NCBI GenBank assembly: GCA_036379355.1 | Contig: DASVGV010000145.1 | Coordinates: forward strand, 1 to 47,285 | DNA length: 47,285 nt | Origin: CAJCIY01 sp036379355 | GTDB lineage: Bacteria > Actinomycetota > Actinomycetes > Mycobacteriales > CAJCIY01 | Direction of reading: 5' to 3' | In this document: one piece after another, positions 30,856 through 39,350 of the stretch | How the letters are laid out: each line of letters starts with the position of its first letter | Numbering within the stretch: position 1 is the first letter of the stretch | The notes under the pieces: model-generated | Told to the model about the DNA's origin: nothing | What the model saw: only the letters and a program-made list of their open reading frames with translations | The model's database searches: none | Program-made: the position numbers and the translations under genes

Positions 30856-33776
30856 TGCGGCCGCACCGGCTCCGGCTCTCGGCGTTCGGGCCGTTCCCCG
30901 GCGTGGTGGACGTCGACCTCGACCAGTTGTCGACAGCCGGCCTGTTCCTGCTGCACGGCCCGACCGGTGCCGGGAAGACGACCCTGCTCGACGGCATGTG
31001 CTTCGCGCTGTACGGGCGGGTGCCCGGCGCCCGCGGCGTGCAGCGCCTGCGCTCCGACCATGCGTCCGAGGAGGTCCCGTCATCGGCCACCCTCGAGTTC
31101 ACCGCGTCCGGGCGCCGGCTCCGGGTGACCCGCACGCCGGTGTTCACCCGGCCCAAGAAGCGCGGCACCGGTGTCGTCGAGGAGAAGCCCACGGCACGGC
31201 TGGAGGAGCTGATCGGCAGGGACTGGCGCACGCTGTCGACGCGACCCGACGAGGTCGGCAGCGAGCTCGACTGCCTGCTGGGCATGAGTGCGGAGCAGTT
31301 CTGGCAGGTCGTCCTGCTCCCTCAAGGGCTGTTCGCGCAGTTCCTGCACGCCGGAGCCAAGGAGCGGGGCGCGCTGCTGGAGACGCTGTTTCGCACCGAC
31401 CGGTTCCGCGACGCGGAGTCGTGGCTCGGAGATCGCCGGTCGGCCCTACGGGGTCGCTACGACGACGCCGCGGCCGAGGCACGGTCCCTGATCGACCGCG
31501 TGGTCGAGGCGGCGCAGGTCGACGAGCCAGCGGGCGATCCCGACATCGACTGGTACGACGAGGTTCTGGCCGCTGCGCAGGCGTCGGTGACGGCGACGAC
31601 GTCCGACGCCGTGGCCGCTGACGCGGCTGCCATGGCGACGGCCGAGCGCCTGCGGGCCGCGGAGACGCTGCGCGACCGGCAGGAACGGCGCCGAGACGCC
31701 GAGGAGGCAGCTGCCGCGCTCACCGCCGCGGAGCCCGAGATCGCCGCGGCCCGGGCCGCGGTGGAGGCCGGGCGCCGGGCCGCTCCCCTGTTGCCGCTGG
31801 CCGACCACGCAGAGCGCGTCGCGGCCGCCCTCCACGCCGCCCTGTCCACCGCCGACCGGCTCGCAGCGGCCGTGGGCGCGCAGCCGGGCGACGACCTCGC
31901 GGCGCTGGCCGGCGAGGCGCGGGCCCGCATCGGCCGGCTGGAAGGGCTGCGCGCCACCGCGGCGCGGCTGGCGGAGGCCGACGACCGGCTGCGGGCCGCC
32001 GACGCGGCGCTGTCCACCCTCGACGCGCAGTGGGCTGCGGTCGCCAGGGAGCGCGACGCGCTTCCCGCCCGGCAGGCGACCGCGGCCGGGCGGTTGGCCT
32101 CTGCGCAGGCCGCCGTCACGGCGCTGCCGGCGGCGCGCGCGGAGAGCGCCCACCTCGACGAGGTGGCCGCCGACGCGGCCGCCGCAGCCGCCCTGCGGAC
32201 GCGCCTGAAGGCCGAGCGCCGGGCCGAGAAGCAGGCGCGGGAGCAGTCCCTGGCCGCGCGCGAACACCGGCTCGCGATCGCCGAGGCACTTCTCGCGGGC
32301 CAGGCGGCCCGGCTCGCAACCGCTCTCGTCGACGGCGAGCCGTGCGCGGTCTGCGGCGCGCGCGAGCACCCAGCCCCGGCTGCTGCCAGCGACCTCGTCG
32401 AGGAGTCGGCCCTCGCCGAGGCCGAGGACCGGTCCGAACGGGCTGCCGACGCGCACCGGCAGGCCGCCGCCCTGCTGGCGGCCACCACGGCCGAGCTGGC
32501 GACGCTCGACGCCCGGGTGGCCGGAGCGGGATGGGCGGACTCCGCACCGCTGGCGGACGCCCGGGCGGCCGCCGCCGCGCGGGTGGCGAGGCTCGAGGCG
32601 GCAGCCGCGGACCTCGACAGCGCCGAGCAGGCGGTCGCCGCCCTCGACGACGCCGATGGCGCGCTGCGGGACCGTCTCGCGTCGATCGCCGCCGAGCGTG
32701 CCGAGATCGACGGTGCGCGCGCGGCAGCAGCTGATGTCGCGGACGAGGACCGCGCCGCACTCACCGAGGCGCTGGCGGGGGCACCTGACCTCGACGCCGC
32801 GCTCGCGTCGACCCGTGCGGTGGCCGACGCGCTGGACGCCGCCCACCGCGCGGCGGCCGACGCGGCCCGCCTCGCCCACGAGTCGGAGGCCGAGAGCGCC
32901 CGGGTCGCCGAGGCTCTCGCGGCGGCCGGGTTCGGGTCGGTCGCCGACCTTCGCGCCACCGCCGACCCGGCCCTGGCCGAGCGGGTGGCTGCCCACGACG
33001 CCGCCGCGGCGGCACTCGCCACCACCCTGGGCGACCCCGACCTCGACGTCCCGCTCGAGCCGGCCGCCGACGTGGCCAGCGCCGGGGAGGCCGACCTGCT
33101 CGCGCGGGCAGCCCGTGATGCGGCGCGCGACGCGGCGGCCGTCGCGACCGACCGCCTTCGCGCCGTCGCCGGCCACGGACCAGCCCTGCGGCAGGCGCTG
33201 GCCGGACTGGCGCCGCTGCGCGCCGAGCTCGACGAGGTCGAGGGCCTGGCAGAGCTCGCCGCCGGACGCGGCAGCGGCAACCGCCTCGGCATGGCCCTCT
33301 CGACGTTCGTGCTGGCCGCCCGGCTCGAACAGGTCGCCGACCTCGCCAGCCAGCGCCTGGCGCGCATGTCCGACGGGCGCTACACGCTCCGGCACACCGA
33401 CGCCCGGCGCGACGCGCGGCGCCGCGGCGGACTCGGTCTCGTGGTGCACGACGCGTGGACCGGGCAGAGCCGCGACACCGACACGCTCTCCGGCGGCGAG
33501 ACGTTCATGGCCTCGCTCGCCCTCGCCCTCGGGCTCGCCGACACCGTGACGGCCGAGGCGGGGGGCGCGCCGATCGAAGCACTGTTCGTCGACGAGGGCT
33601 TCGGCACCCTCGACGAGGACAGCCTGGAGGAGGTCATGGACGTCCTGGACGGACTCCGCGCCGGCGGACGGGTCGTCGGCATTGTCAGCCACGTCGCCGA
33701 CCTGCGTCAGCGCATCCCTACCCAGCTGCGCGTCCACAAGGGCCGATCCGGCAGCCGGCTCGAGACCGTGGCCTGA
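30855..33776 (+). CDS. sbcC: Exonuclease SbcCD subunit C (Rad50 family SMC ATPase)
   Basis: A 973-residue SMC-like ATPase partner of SbcD. The N-terminal half-domain has Walker A GPTGAGKTT, and the Q-loop region reads FWQVVLLPQGLFAQFL. A long Ala/Arg/Glu-rich coiled coil follows with the zinc hook C497-A-V-C500 at its centre. The C-terminal half-domain has signature LSGGETFMASLALALGLAD and Walker B LFVDEGFGTLDEDSLEEV. ATG 30855 overlaps the sbcD stop. Confidence 0.95.
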   Translation: MRPHRLRLSAFGPFPGVVDVDLDQLSTAGLFLLHGPTGAGKTTLLDGMCFALYGRVPGARGVQRLRSDHASEEVPSSATLEFTASGRRLRVTRTPVFTRPKKRGTGVVEEKPTARLEELIGRDWRTLSTRPDEVGSELDCLLGMSAEQFWQVVLLPQGLFAQFLHAGAKERGALLETLFRTDRFRDAESWLGDRRSALRGRYDDAAAEARSLIDRVVEAAQVDEPAGDPDIDWYDEVLAAAQASVTATTSDAVAADAAAMATAERLRAAETLRDRQERRRDAEEAAAALTAAEPEIAAARAAVEAGRRAAPLLPLADHAERVAAALHAALSTADRLAAAVGAQPGDDLAALAGEARARIGRLEGLRATAARLAEADDRLRAADAALSTLDAQWAAVARERDALPARQATAAGRLASAQAAVTALPAARAESAHLDEVAADAAAAAALRTRLKAERRAEKQAREQSLAAREHRLAIAEALLAGQAARLATALVDGEPCAVCGAREHPAPAAASDLVEESALAEAEDRSERAADAHRQAAALLAATTAELATLDARVAGAGWADSAPLADARAAAAARVARLEAAAADLDSAEQAVAALDDADGALRDRLASIAAERAEIDGARAAAADVADEDRAALTEALAGAPDLDAALASTRAVADALDAAHRAAADAARLAHESEAESARVAEALAAAGFGSVADLRATADPALAERVAAHDAAAAALATTLGDPDLDVPLEPAADVASAGEADLLARAARDAARDAAAVATDRLRAVAGHGPALRQALAGLAPLRAELDEVEGLAELAAGRGSGNRLGMALSTFVLAARLEQVADLASQRLARMSDGRYTLRHTDARRDARRRGGLGLVVHDAWTGQSRDTDTLSGGETFMASLALALGLADTVTAEAGGAPIEALFVDEGFGTLDEDSLEEVMDVLDGLRAGGRVVGIVSHVADLRQRIPTQLRVHKGRSGSRLETVA

Positions 33777-33808
33777 CAGGACCCCGTCCGTCGCCGCGGC
33801 CGCTTCGG

Positions 33809-34579
33809 TCAGGCGTCGCGGCGCTGCACGAGCACGTACGCAGCGGCGACGAACACGATCCACCACACGCAGTAGACGCCGAAGCCACTCCACGGGCCGA
33901 GCGAGTTGCTCTGCTGCACCGTGAACGCGATCTGCTGGCCGGCGTTGCTGGTGAAGTAGCGGAACACCGCCTGGCCCCAGGCGCCCGGCAGCAGGTTCGT
34001 CAGTCCGGGTGCCACGAGCAGCAGCGCGACCGCCAACGTGATCGCCGGTGCCGTGCGGCGCAGCAGCGCGCCGAGGCCGAAGCCGAACAGCCCGCTGGCC
34101 GCGACGTACAGACCGCCGCCGATGATCGCCCGCAGGACTCCGGGATCCCCGATCGAGGGGTGGAAGCCGTAGTGGGCGAAGATCGGTTTGGCGACGTAGA
34201 ACGCGGCGAACGAGCTGATCAGTCCGAACACGAAGCCGGCGATCGTGACGAGCGTGCCCTTCGCGGCCAGCACGATTCCGCGTCTCGGGACCGCGGTGAA
34301 CGTCGCGCGGATGGCGCCGTTGACGTACTCGCTGCTGATCGTGAGGACCGCGAGCACCGCGATGGCCAGCTGGCCGAAGGCGATGCCGGACAGCGAGATC
34401 GCGACCGGGTCGAAGTGCAGCTTGTCGCTCGCCGACGAGCCGGCGTAGCTCTGCGACGCGCCCCAGGCGAACAGCGCCCCGAAGCCGACCGTGGCGACGA
34501 CGAGGGCGACCAGGGTCCAGCGGGTCGAGCGCAACGACGTCATCTTCGTGTACTCGCTGCGCAGCACGGACCAGAACAT
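33809..34579 (-). CDS. ABC-2 type transporter permease
   Basis: A 256-residue membrane protein with about six hydrophobic helices and the N-terminal pattern of ABC-2 permeases (LRSEYTKMTSLRSTRWTL). The mid-protein SSEYVNGAIRATFTAVPRR is a motif of this actinobacterial exporter group. It pairs with the ATPase just upstream, with start and stop overlapping by one base (TGATG). The substrate is unknown; relatives export lipids, peptides or antibiotics. The 32-nt gap to sbcC (convergent) is empty. Confidence 0.85.
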   Translation of the reverse strand: MFWSVLRSEYTKMTSLRSTRWTLVALVVATVGFGALFAWGASQSYAGSSASDKLHFDPVAISLSGIAFGQLAIAVLAVLTISSEYVNGAIRATFTAVPRRGIVLAAKGTLVTIAGFVFGLISSFAAFYVAKPIFAHYGFHPSIGDPGVLRAIIGGGLYVAASGLFGFGLGALLRRTAPAITLAVALLLVAPGLTNLLPGAWGQAVFRYFTSNAGQQIAFTVQQSNSLGPWSGFGVYCVWWIVFVAAAYVLVQRRDA

Positions 34580-35502
34580 CAGGCGACCCCTCCCGGCGTG
34601 ACCGAGCCGGCGTGGAACTCCACGCTCTCCCGGGTCAGCTCCATGAACGCCTCCTCGAGCGAGGCCCGCTCCTCGAACAGCTCGTGCACCGGCACCTTCG
34701 CCTTCCAGGCCAGCTCGCCGACCTCGTCGGTGGTCATGCCGACGACCTCCAGGAACCCGTCGACCTCCCGGGTGACGTGGCCTGCCTTCCCGAACGCCTG
34801 GGCCAGCGCCTCCTGCTGCGGTGACCGCACCCGGACACTGTTGTTCGAGCTGCCCCGGATGAAGTCGCGGGTCGAGGTGTCCGCGATCAGCCGGCCGCGC
34901 CCGATGACCACCAGGTGCTCGGCGGTGAGCGACATCTCGCTCATGAGGTGCGAGGACACCAGCACGGTCCGGCCCTCTGCGGCCAGCGACTTCATGAAGG
35001 TACGGATCCAGTGGATCCCCTCCGGGTCGAGGCCGTTGACCGGCTCGTCGAACAGCAGGACCGACGGATCGCCCAGCATCGCCGCCGCCAGGCCCAGCCG
35101 TTGCGTCATGCCGAGCGACAGGCCCTTGATACGTCGGTTGGCGGCGTCGGTCATGCCGGTGAGCGCGAGCACCTCATCGACCCGCCTGGCCGGCAGGCGG
35201 TTGCTCTGCGCCAGCTGGCGCAGGTGGTCACGCGCCTTCAGACCCGGATGGGCCGAGCGTGCCTCCAGCAACGCCCCCACCTCACGCATCGGGTGCGGCG
35301 AGTCCACGAACGGGCGGCCGTTGACCAACGCGGCGCCGGAGTTCGGGCGGTCCAGACCGAGGATCATGCGCATGGTCGTGGATTTGCCGGCTCCGTTCGG
35401 ACCGAGGAAGCCGGTCACGGTGCCCGGCTCGACCGTGAAGGACAGGTCGTCGACCGCCAGCGTCTTGCCGTAGTGCTTGGTGAGGCCCCTGGCCTCGATC
35501 AT
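34579..35502 (-). CDS. ABC transporter ATP-binding protein (DrrA/CcmA-like exporter)
   Basis: A 307-residue ATPase with Walker A GPNGAGKST, signature LSLGMTQRLGLAAAML (LSxGM variant common in exporter ATPases), Walker B VLLFDEPVNGLDPEG and switch His in VSSHLMSEM. A C-terminal extension (about 215-307) is typical of drug-resistance and bacitracin-type exporters. ATG 35502 begins the domain. It is first in a two-gene unit with the ABC-2 permease. The 109 nt upstream, shared with the end of the MFS gene, shows no clear regulatory element. Confidence 0.88.
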   Translation of the reverse strand: MIEARGLTKHYGKTLAVDDLSFTVEPGTVTGFLGPNGAGKSTTMRMILGLDRPNSGAALVNGRPFVDSPHPMREVGALLEARSAHPGLKARDHLRQLAQSNRLPARRVDEVLALTGMTDAANRRIKGLSLGMTQRLGLAAAMLGDPSVLLFDEPVNGLDPEGIHWIRTFMKSLAAEGRTVLVSSHLMSEMSLTAEHLVVIGRGRLIADTSTRDFIRGSSNNSVRVRSPQQEALAQAFGKAGHVTREVDGFLEVVGMTTDEVGELAWKAKVPVHELFEERASLEEAFMELTRESVEFHAGSVTPGGVA

Positions 35503-35611
35503 GCGCTGCTCCCGTCATCGGCTGCGGTATCCGGACAGCCTCTCCCAACCAGGCGCGTGGCACCACCCGATTGCGTCAGCACCCGACCGTGACACCTGTC
35601 ATGGCCGGACA

Positions 35612-37072
35612 TCAACCGCCGACCGGGGCGGGCTCGCCGTCCGGGACGGCCGGCTCCTCTGCCTCCTCGCGCGCCCGTCGCGGCAGCATCGGGGAGACCA
35701 CCAGCATGGCGGCCACGAGGATCAACTGGGCGACCAGCACCCGGTTCAGCGCGGTGTGGAAGTCCCCGCCGCCGATGTTGTCGAAGAACACGGTGCCGAG
35801 AACGGCGACCCCGATGGATGCGGCGAGGTTCTGGCCGGCGTTGAGGACCCCGGAGGCCGAGCCGGTCTCGTAGTCGTCGACGGACGCCAGGACGATGTCG
35901 AACATCGGGGCGACGACCAGGCCGACCCCGAAACCGACGACCAGGAGGCCGGGGGCGAGATCGGCGGCGCCGACCGTTCCGTGTCGGCTCAGGGCGAGGA
36001 CCAGCAACCCGTAGCCCGCCCCCGACACGAGCACGCCGGCCTGGAGGGTCGACCTGCCGAAGCGCGGCCCGAGCAGCGCGCCCGACAGGCCCGCGCCGAC
36101 CGTCATCCCGAGCGTCATCGGGACGAGACACAACGCGGCGTGGATGGGGGTGAAGCGCTGCCCGATCTGCAGGAACAGCGTGATGCACAGCAACAGGCCG
36201 GTCAGCCCCGAGAAGAACAGCGCCACGAACGACAGACCGGTCACGTAGCCACGCTTGCGAAACAGGCTGGGGGTGACGAGCGGGTCGGCGCCGCGCCGGT
36301 CACGACTTACCTGCTGCAGCGCGAACAGTGCCAACACGGCGACTCCCGCGGCCATCGACGCGAAGGTCCACCAGGGCCAGCCCGCCTCACGACCCTGGAT
36401 GAGCGGGTAGACGAGCAGGATCGCGAACAGGCCGACGAGCACGGTGCCGGTGAGGTCGAGGCGTACTTCGGGATGAACCTCCGAAGGGGGGAGCGCTTTG
36501 CGGCCGAGAACGATGGCCGCGATCCCGAGCGGCACGTTGACGAAGAAGCAGAGTCGCCAGGCGGATCCGAACAGGTTCCAGTCGGTGAGCGCGCCGCCCA
36601 GGATCGGGCCAACGACGGCCGAGAGACCGATGACCGGTCCGAAGACGGCGAAGGCCTTGGCCTGCTCCTTCTCCTCGAAGCACTCGCGGATGATGCCGAA
36701 CCCCTGCGGCAAGAGCATCGCCGCCAGGGAACCCTGTACCAGCCGGGCTGTGACGAGCGTGGCCACGTCCGGCGACAGGCCGCACAGCAGGGACGCGAGC
36801 ACAAAGCCCGCCGCGCCGATGAGGAACATCCGCCGCCGCCCGACGAGGTCGCCGAGGCGCCCGCCGAGGATGAGCCCGACCGCGATCGCCAGCGGGTAGC
36901 CACCGACGATCCACTGCAACGAGGTCGACGAGGCGTGGAAGTCCCGCGCAATCTGAGGGGCGGCCACGTTGACGACCGTGCTGTCGAGCAGGTCCATGCA
37001 CTCGGCCACCAGGACGACCGCGAGGGCGAGCCACCGGAGTGGGTACGCCGTGCCACGAACATTGATCGTCAT
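35612..37072 (-). CDS. DHA2-family MFS drug exporter (EmrB/QacA type)
   Basis: A 486-residue proton-driven exporter with about 14 hydrophobic segments. Family motifs are MDLLDSTVVNVAAPQIARDF in helix 1, GGRLGDLVGRRRMF (motif A) and GPILGGALTDWNLFGSAWRLCFFVNVPLG (motif C region plus the following loop). It probably exports a toxic lipophilic compound. ATG 37072 is taken over an upstream start because it lies just past the operator and begins the usual short leader. It is divergent from, and presumably repressed by, the TetR regulator. Confidence 0.9.
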   Translation of the reverse strand: MTINVRGTAYPLRWLALAVVLVAECMDLLDSTVVNVAAPQIARDFHASSTSLQWIVGGYPLAIAVGLILGGRLGDLVGRRRMFLIGAAGFVLASLLCGLSPDVATLVTARLVQGSLAAMLLPQGFGIIRECFEEKEQAKAFAVFGPVIGLSAVVGPILGGALTDWNLFGSAWRLCFFVNVPLGIAAIVLGRKALPPSEVHPEVRLDLTGTVLVGLFAILLVYPLIQGREAGWPWWTFASMAAGVAVLALFALQQVSRDRRGADPLVTPSLFRKRGYVTGLSFVALFFSGLTGLLLCITLFLQIGQRFTPIHAALCLVPMTLGMTVGAGLSGALLGPRFGRSTLQAGVLVSGAGYGLLVLALSRHGTVGAADLAPGLLVVGFGVGLVVAPMFDIVLASVDDYETGSASGVLNAGQNLAASIGVAVLGTVFFDNIGGGDFHTALNRVLVAQLILVAAMLVVSPMLPRRAREEAEEPAVPDGEPAPVGG

Positions 37073-37074
37073 GA

Positions 37075-37105
37075 ACGAACACTGTTCCAAGCGAACAGCG
37101 TTCGT
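37075..37105. promoter_or_regulatory. Double palindromic operator between MFS exporter and tetR
   Basis: Two 13-nt arms (37075-37087 and 37093-37105) are inverted repeats matching at 12 of 13 positions around a 5-nt spacer. Each arm is itself near-palindromic (gaacactgttc and gaacagcgttc). It lies between a perfect minus-strand -35 TTGACA (37110-37105) and the exporter ATG, and just upstream of the tetR -10. A bound TetR dimer, or two, would block both genes. Confidence 0.7.
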
Positions 37106-37110
37106 GTCAA
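37105..37110 (-). promoter_or_regulatory. -35 element (TTGACA) of the MFS exporter promoter
   Basis: A perfect TTGACA on the minus strand. An AACAGT -10-like element follows after 18 nt (37086-37081), 8 nt before ATG 37072. The operator lies over the spacer and the -10. Confidence 0.5.
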
Positions 37111-37114
37111 GACG

Positions 37115-37120
37115 TATCCT
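37115..37120 (+). promoter_or_regulatory. -10 element (TATCCT), probable leaderless promoter of tetR
   Basis: TATCCT is exactly 6 nt before GTG 37127, with no ribosome site. The operator ends 9 nt upstream, so autoregulation is likely. Confidence 0.5.
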
Positions 37121-37126
37121 CGATGC

Positions 37127-37861
37127 GTGTCACGTCCGGTGCCCCGCCGCATGCGCCTGCGGGCGAACGTCCCCGCGCCGCGGAGCCTCAGCCGGGCCGC
37201 CATCGTGGACGCCGCGCTCAAGGTCCTGGACCGCGAGGGCCTCGACGCCCTCACCATGCGGCGCGTGGCCGAGGAGCTCGGCACCGGCCCGGCCTCGCTC
37301 TATGCCCACGTGGACCACAAGGACGACCTGGTCGCGGCCGTGTTCGACCGCGTCTCCGGGGACATCGAGCTGCCCGGCACGCCCGACCCGGCCCGGTGGC
37401 AGGAGCAGATCACCGAGCTCGCGCTCGGCGCCATCGCCACCTTCCGACAGCATCGAGACCTCGCCCGCGCTGCCCTCGGCACCATTCCGACGGGCGACGG
37501 CTCGCTGTCGCTGATGGAGGCGATGGTGAGCATCCTGCTGGCCGGCGGCGTCGACGAGCAGGTGACCGCGTGGTCGCTGGACCTGCTGGCGCTCTACATC
37601 ACGGCGACGGCGTACGAGTATTCGGTGGAGACGGACGCGGCCGACACGCCGCACGGGGCGGAGCTGGTCTCCCAGACGACGCCCGACACCGAGCTACGCG
37701 CGTGGTTCAGCAGTCTCCCGGACGACCGCTACCCCCACCTCGTCGCGATGGCCGGAGCACTGACCAGCGGCGACGGCGAGCAGCGGACGCGGTTCCACCT
37801 CGACGTGCTCGTGCGGGGCATCGCCTCGACCGTCCCGGCGCGGCGCCGGCGCAGGCGGTAG
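37127..37861 (+). CDS. TetR family transcriptional regulator
   Basis: A 244-residue repressor. The N-terminal helix-turn-helix is SRAAIVDAALKVLDREGLDALTMRRVAEELGTGPASLYAHVDHKDDL, a classical TetR domain. The C-terminal ligand and dimer domain is all-helical, like the TetR_C group of tetracycline-type repressors. It is divergent from the MFS exporter, with the double operator in the 54-nt gap, so it very likely represses the exporter and itself and is released by the exported compound. GTG 37127 is fixed by promoter spacing. Its TAG stop is part of the next promoter (TAGCGT). Confidence 0.88.
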   Translation: MSRPVPRRMRLRANVPAPRSLSRAAIVDAALKVLDREGLDALTMRRVAEELGTGPASLYAHVDHKDDLVAAVFDRVSGDIELPGTPDPARWQEQITELALGAIATFRQHRDLARAALGTIPTGDGSLSLMEAMVSILLAGGVDEQVTAWSLDLLALYITATAYEYSVETDAADTPHGAELVSQTTPDTELRAWFSSLPDDRYPHLVAMAGALTSGDGEQRTRFHLDVLVRGIASTVPARRRRRR

Positions 37862-37864
37862 CGT
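37859..37864 (+). promoter_or_regulatory. -10 element (TAGCGT) for the thiamine operon, overlapping the tetR stop
   Basis: TAGCGT contains the tetR stop codon TAG and fits TAnnnT. A start about 7 nt downstream (about 37871) would place the riboswitch P1 stem almost at the first transcribed base. Confidence 0.45.
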
Positions 37865-37872
37865 CGCCTCCA

Positions 37873-37953
37873 GTGACGACGGGGTGCCGGCAGGCCGGCT
37901 GAGAGCAGACCCGTCGAACCTGCCCCAGGTCGTGCTGGCGAAGGGATCGTCAC
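37873..37953 (+). ncRNA. TPP riboswitch (THI element)
   Basis: The conserved THI-box blocks are present in order: ACGGGGTGCC, GGCTGAGA, ACCCGTCGAACCTG and CTGGCGAAGGGA. Helix P1 is a perfect 7-bp pairing of GTGACGA (37873-37879) with TCGTCAC (37947-37953). The pairing ends on the base before the GTG start of thiM. The only Shine-Dalgarno candidate, GAAGGGA (37940-37946), is itself part of the conserved aptamer core. When TPP binds, the fold should hide the ribosome site and block thiM translation, and through coupling thiE and thiD. Confidence 0.93.
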
Positions 37954-38742
37954 GTGGATGCGCTCGTCGATGACGTGGTCGAGGCGCTCGACGCGCTGCG
38001 CCGTACCGGACCGCTGGTGATGTGCCAGACCAACAACGTGGTCACCGGATTCACGGCGAACGTGCTGCTCGCCGCGGGCTGCTCGCCGGCGATGGTCGAC
38101 GACGTCGAGGACGCCGCGGTGTTCGCCGCCGCCGCGGACGGGCTGCTGGTCAACCTCGGCACCCTCGCCCGCGAGCGGACCGATGCGATGCGGGTTGCCG
38201 TCTCGGCCCGCACCGGCCGCGGCTGGGTGCTCGACCCGGTGGCCGCCGGCCCGCTACCGGCACGGACGGCGCTGGCCCGCGAGCTGCTCGCCGAACGGCC
38301 GGCGGTCCTGCGCGGCAACGCCTCCGAGATCCTCGGAGTCGCGGGCGAGACCTCTGCCGGGCGCGGCGTCGATGCCGGGGATGGACCCGAGGCGGCGCTC
38401 GCGACGGCACGGGACCTCGCGGAGCGGTACGGCTGCGTGGTCGCCGTCAGCGGCCCGGTCGACGTGATCACGGGCGGCGGCCGGGAGGTTCGCGTGGCGG
38501 GCGGACACCCGTCCATGACGCGGGTCACCGGGGTGGGCTGCGCCCTCGGCGCGCTGGTGGCCGCCGCCCTCGCGGTCGCGCCGCCGCTGACGGCCGCCAC
38601 CGCCGCCACAGCGCTGCTGTGCGCGGCCGGCTCGGCGGCCGCCGAGGGAGACCCCGGGCCAGGCACGTTCGCCGTCCGGCTGCTCGACCGCCGCGCCGAC
38701 CTGACGCCGTCGGCTGTCGTCGACCGGGTCGCCCTGTCGTGA
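37954..38742 (+). CDS. thiM: Hydroxyethylthiazole kinase
   Basis: A 262-residue ribokinase-like enzyme that phosphorylates 4-methyl-5-(2-hydroxyethyl)thiazole in thiamine salvage. Conserved stretches are VMCQTNNVVTGFTANVLLAAGCSPAM, RGNASEILGVAG and the anion-hole region TRVTGVGCALGALVAAALA with the catalytic Cys-Ala-Leu-Gly loop. GTG 37954 directly follows the TPP riboswitch. Its stop overlaps thiE (GTGA). Confidence 0.95.
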   Translation: MDALVDDVVEALDALRRTGPLVMCQTNNVVTGFTANVLLAAGCSPAMVDDVEDAAVFAAAADGLLVNLGTLARERTDAMRVAVSARTGRGWVLDPVAAGPLPARTALARELLAERPAVLRGNASEILGVAGETSAGRGVDAGDGPEAALATARDLAERYGCVVAVSGPVDVITGGGREVRVAGGHPSMTRVTGVGCALGALVAAALAVAPPLTAATAATALLCAAGSAAAEGDPGPGTFAVRLLDRRADLTPSAVVDRVALS

Positions 38743-39350
38743 TCGACTGGAGTGTCTACGTCGTCACCGACACGGCCATGTGCGCCGGGCGCGAGGTCCC
38801 TGCCGTGGTCGGGGAGGCAGTTGCCGGGGGCGCGACCGTCGTCCAGGTGCGCGACCCGCACGCCGCGGCGCGCGACCTCGTGGCCCTGACGCGCGCGGTG
38901 TTGGACGTCGTTGCGGGCCGCGTCCCGGTCCTCGTCAACGACCGGGTCGACGTCGCGCTCGCCGCGGGCGCGCAAGGGGTGCACGTCGGCCAGTCCGACC
39001 TCGACCCCGTGTCGGTACGGACGATCGCTCCCGGCCTGATCGTCGGGCTTTCGGTTTCGAGTGTGGCCGAAACCCGTGCGGCAGAAGCACTTCCCGTCGA
39101 CTATCTGGGCGCGGGACCCGTATTCGCCACGCCCACCAAGCCGGACGCGGCGCCGGCTACCGGTCTCGACGGGCTGGCGGCCATCTGCGCGGCCAGCGCC
39201 GTGCCCGTCGTCGCGATCGGCGGGCTCTCGGCCGCCCACTGCGCCGCGGTCCGCCAGGCGGGGGCTGCCGGCATCTGCGTCGTGTCCGCCGTCTGTGCGG
39301 CCGAGGACTGCCGCGCCGCGACCGAGGAACTGGCACGCGCGTGGTCGTGA
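38739..39350 (+). CDS. thiE: Thiamine-phosphate synthase
   Basis: A 203-residue TIM-barrel enzyme joining HMP pyrophosphate and thiazole phosphate into thiamine phosphate. Marks are VVTDT near the start, VVQVRDPHAAARDL, LVNDRVDVALAAGAQGVHVGQSDL, DYLGAGPVFATPTKPDA and VVAIGGLSAAH. The usual R-x-K of the QxRxK motif is altered: VQVRDPHAA has no Lys after Arg. GTG 38739 overlaps the thiM stop, and its own stop overlaps thiD. Confidence 0.93.
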   Translation: MIDWSVYVVTDTAMCAGREVPAVVGEAVAGGATVVQVRDPHAAARDLVALTRAVLDVVAGRVPVLVNDRVDVALAAGAQGVHVGQSDLDPVSVRTIAPGLIVGLSVSSVAETRAAEALPVDYLGAGPVFATPTKPDAAPATGLDGLAAICAASAVPVVAIGGLSAAHCAAVRQAGAAGICVVSAVCAAEDCRAATEELARAWS

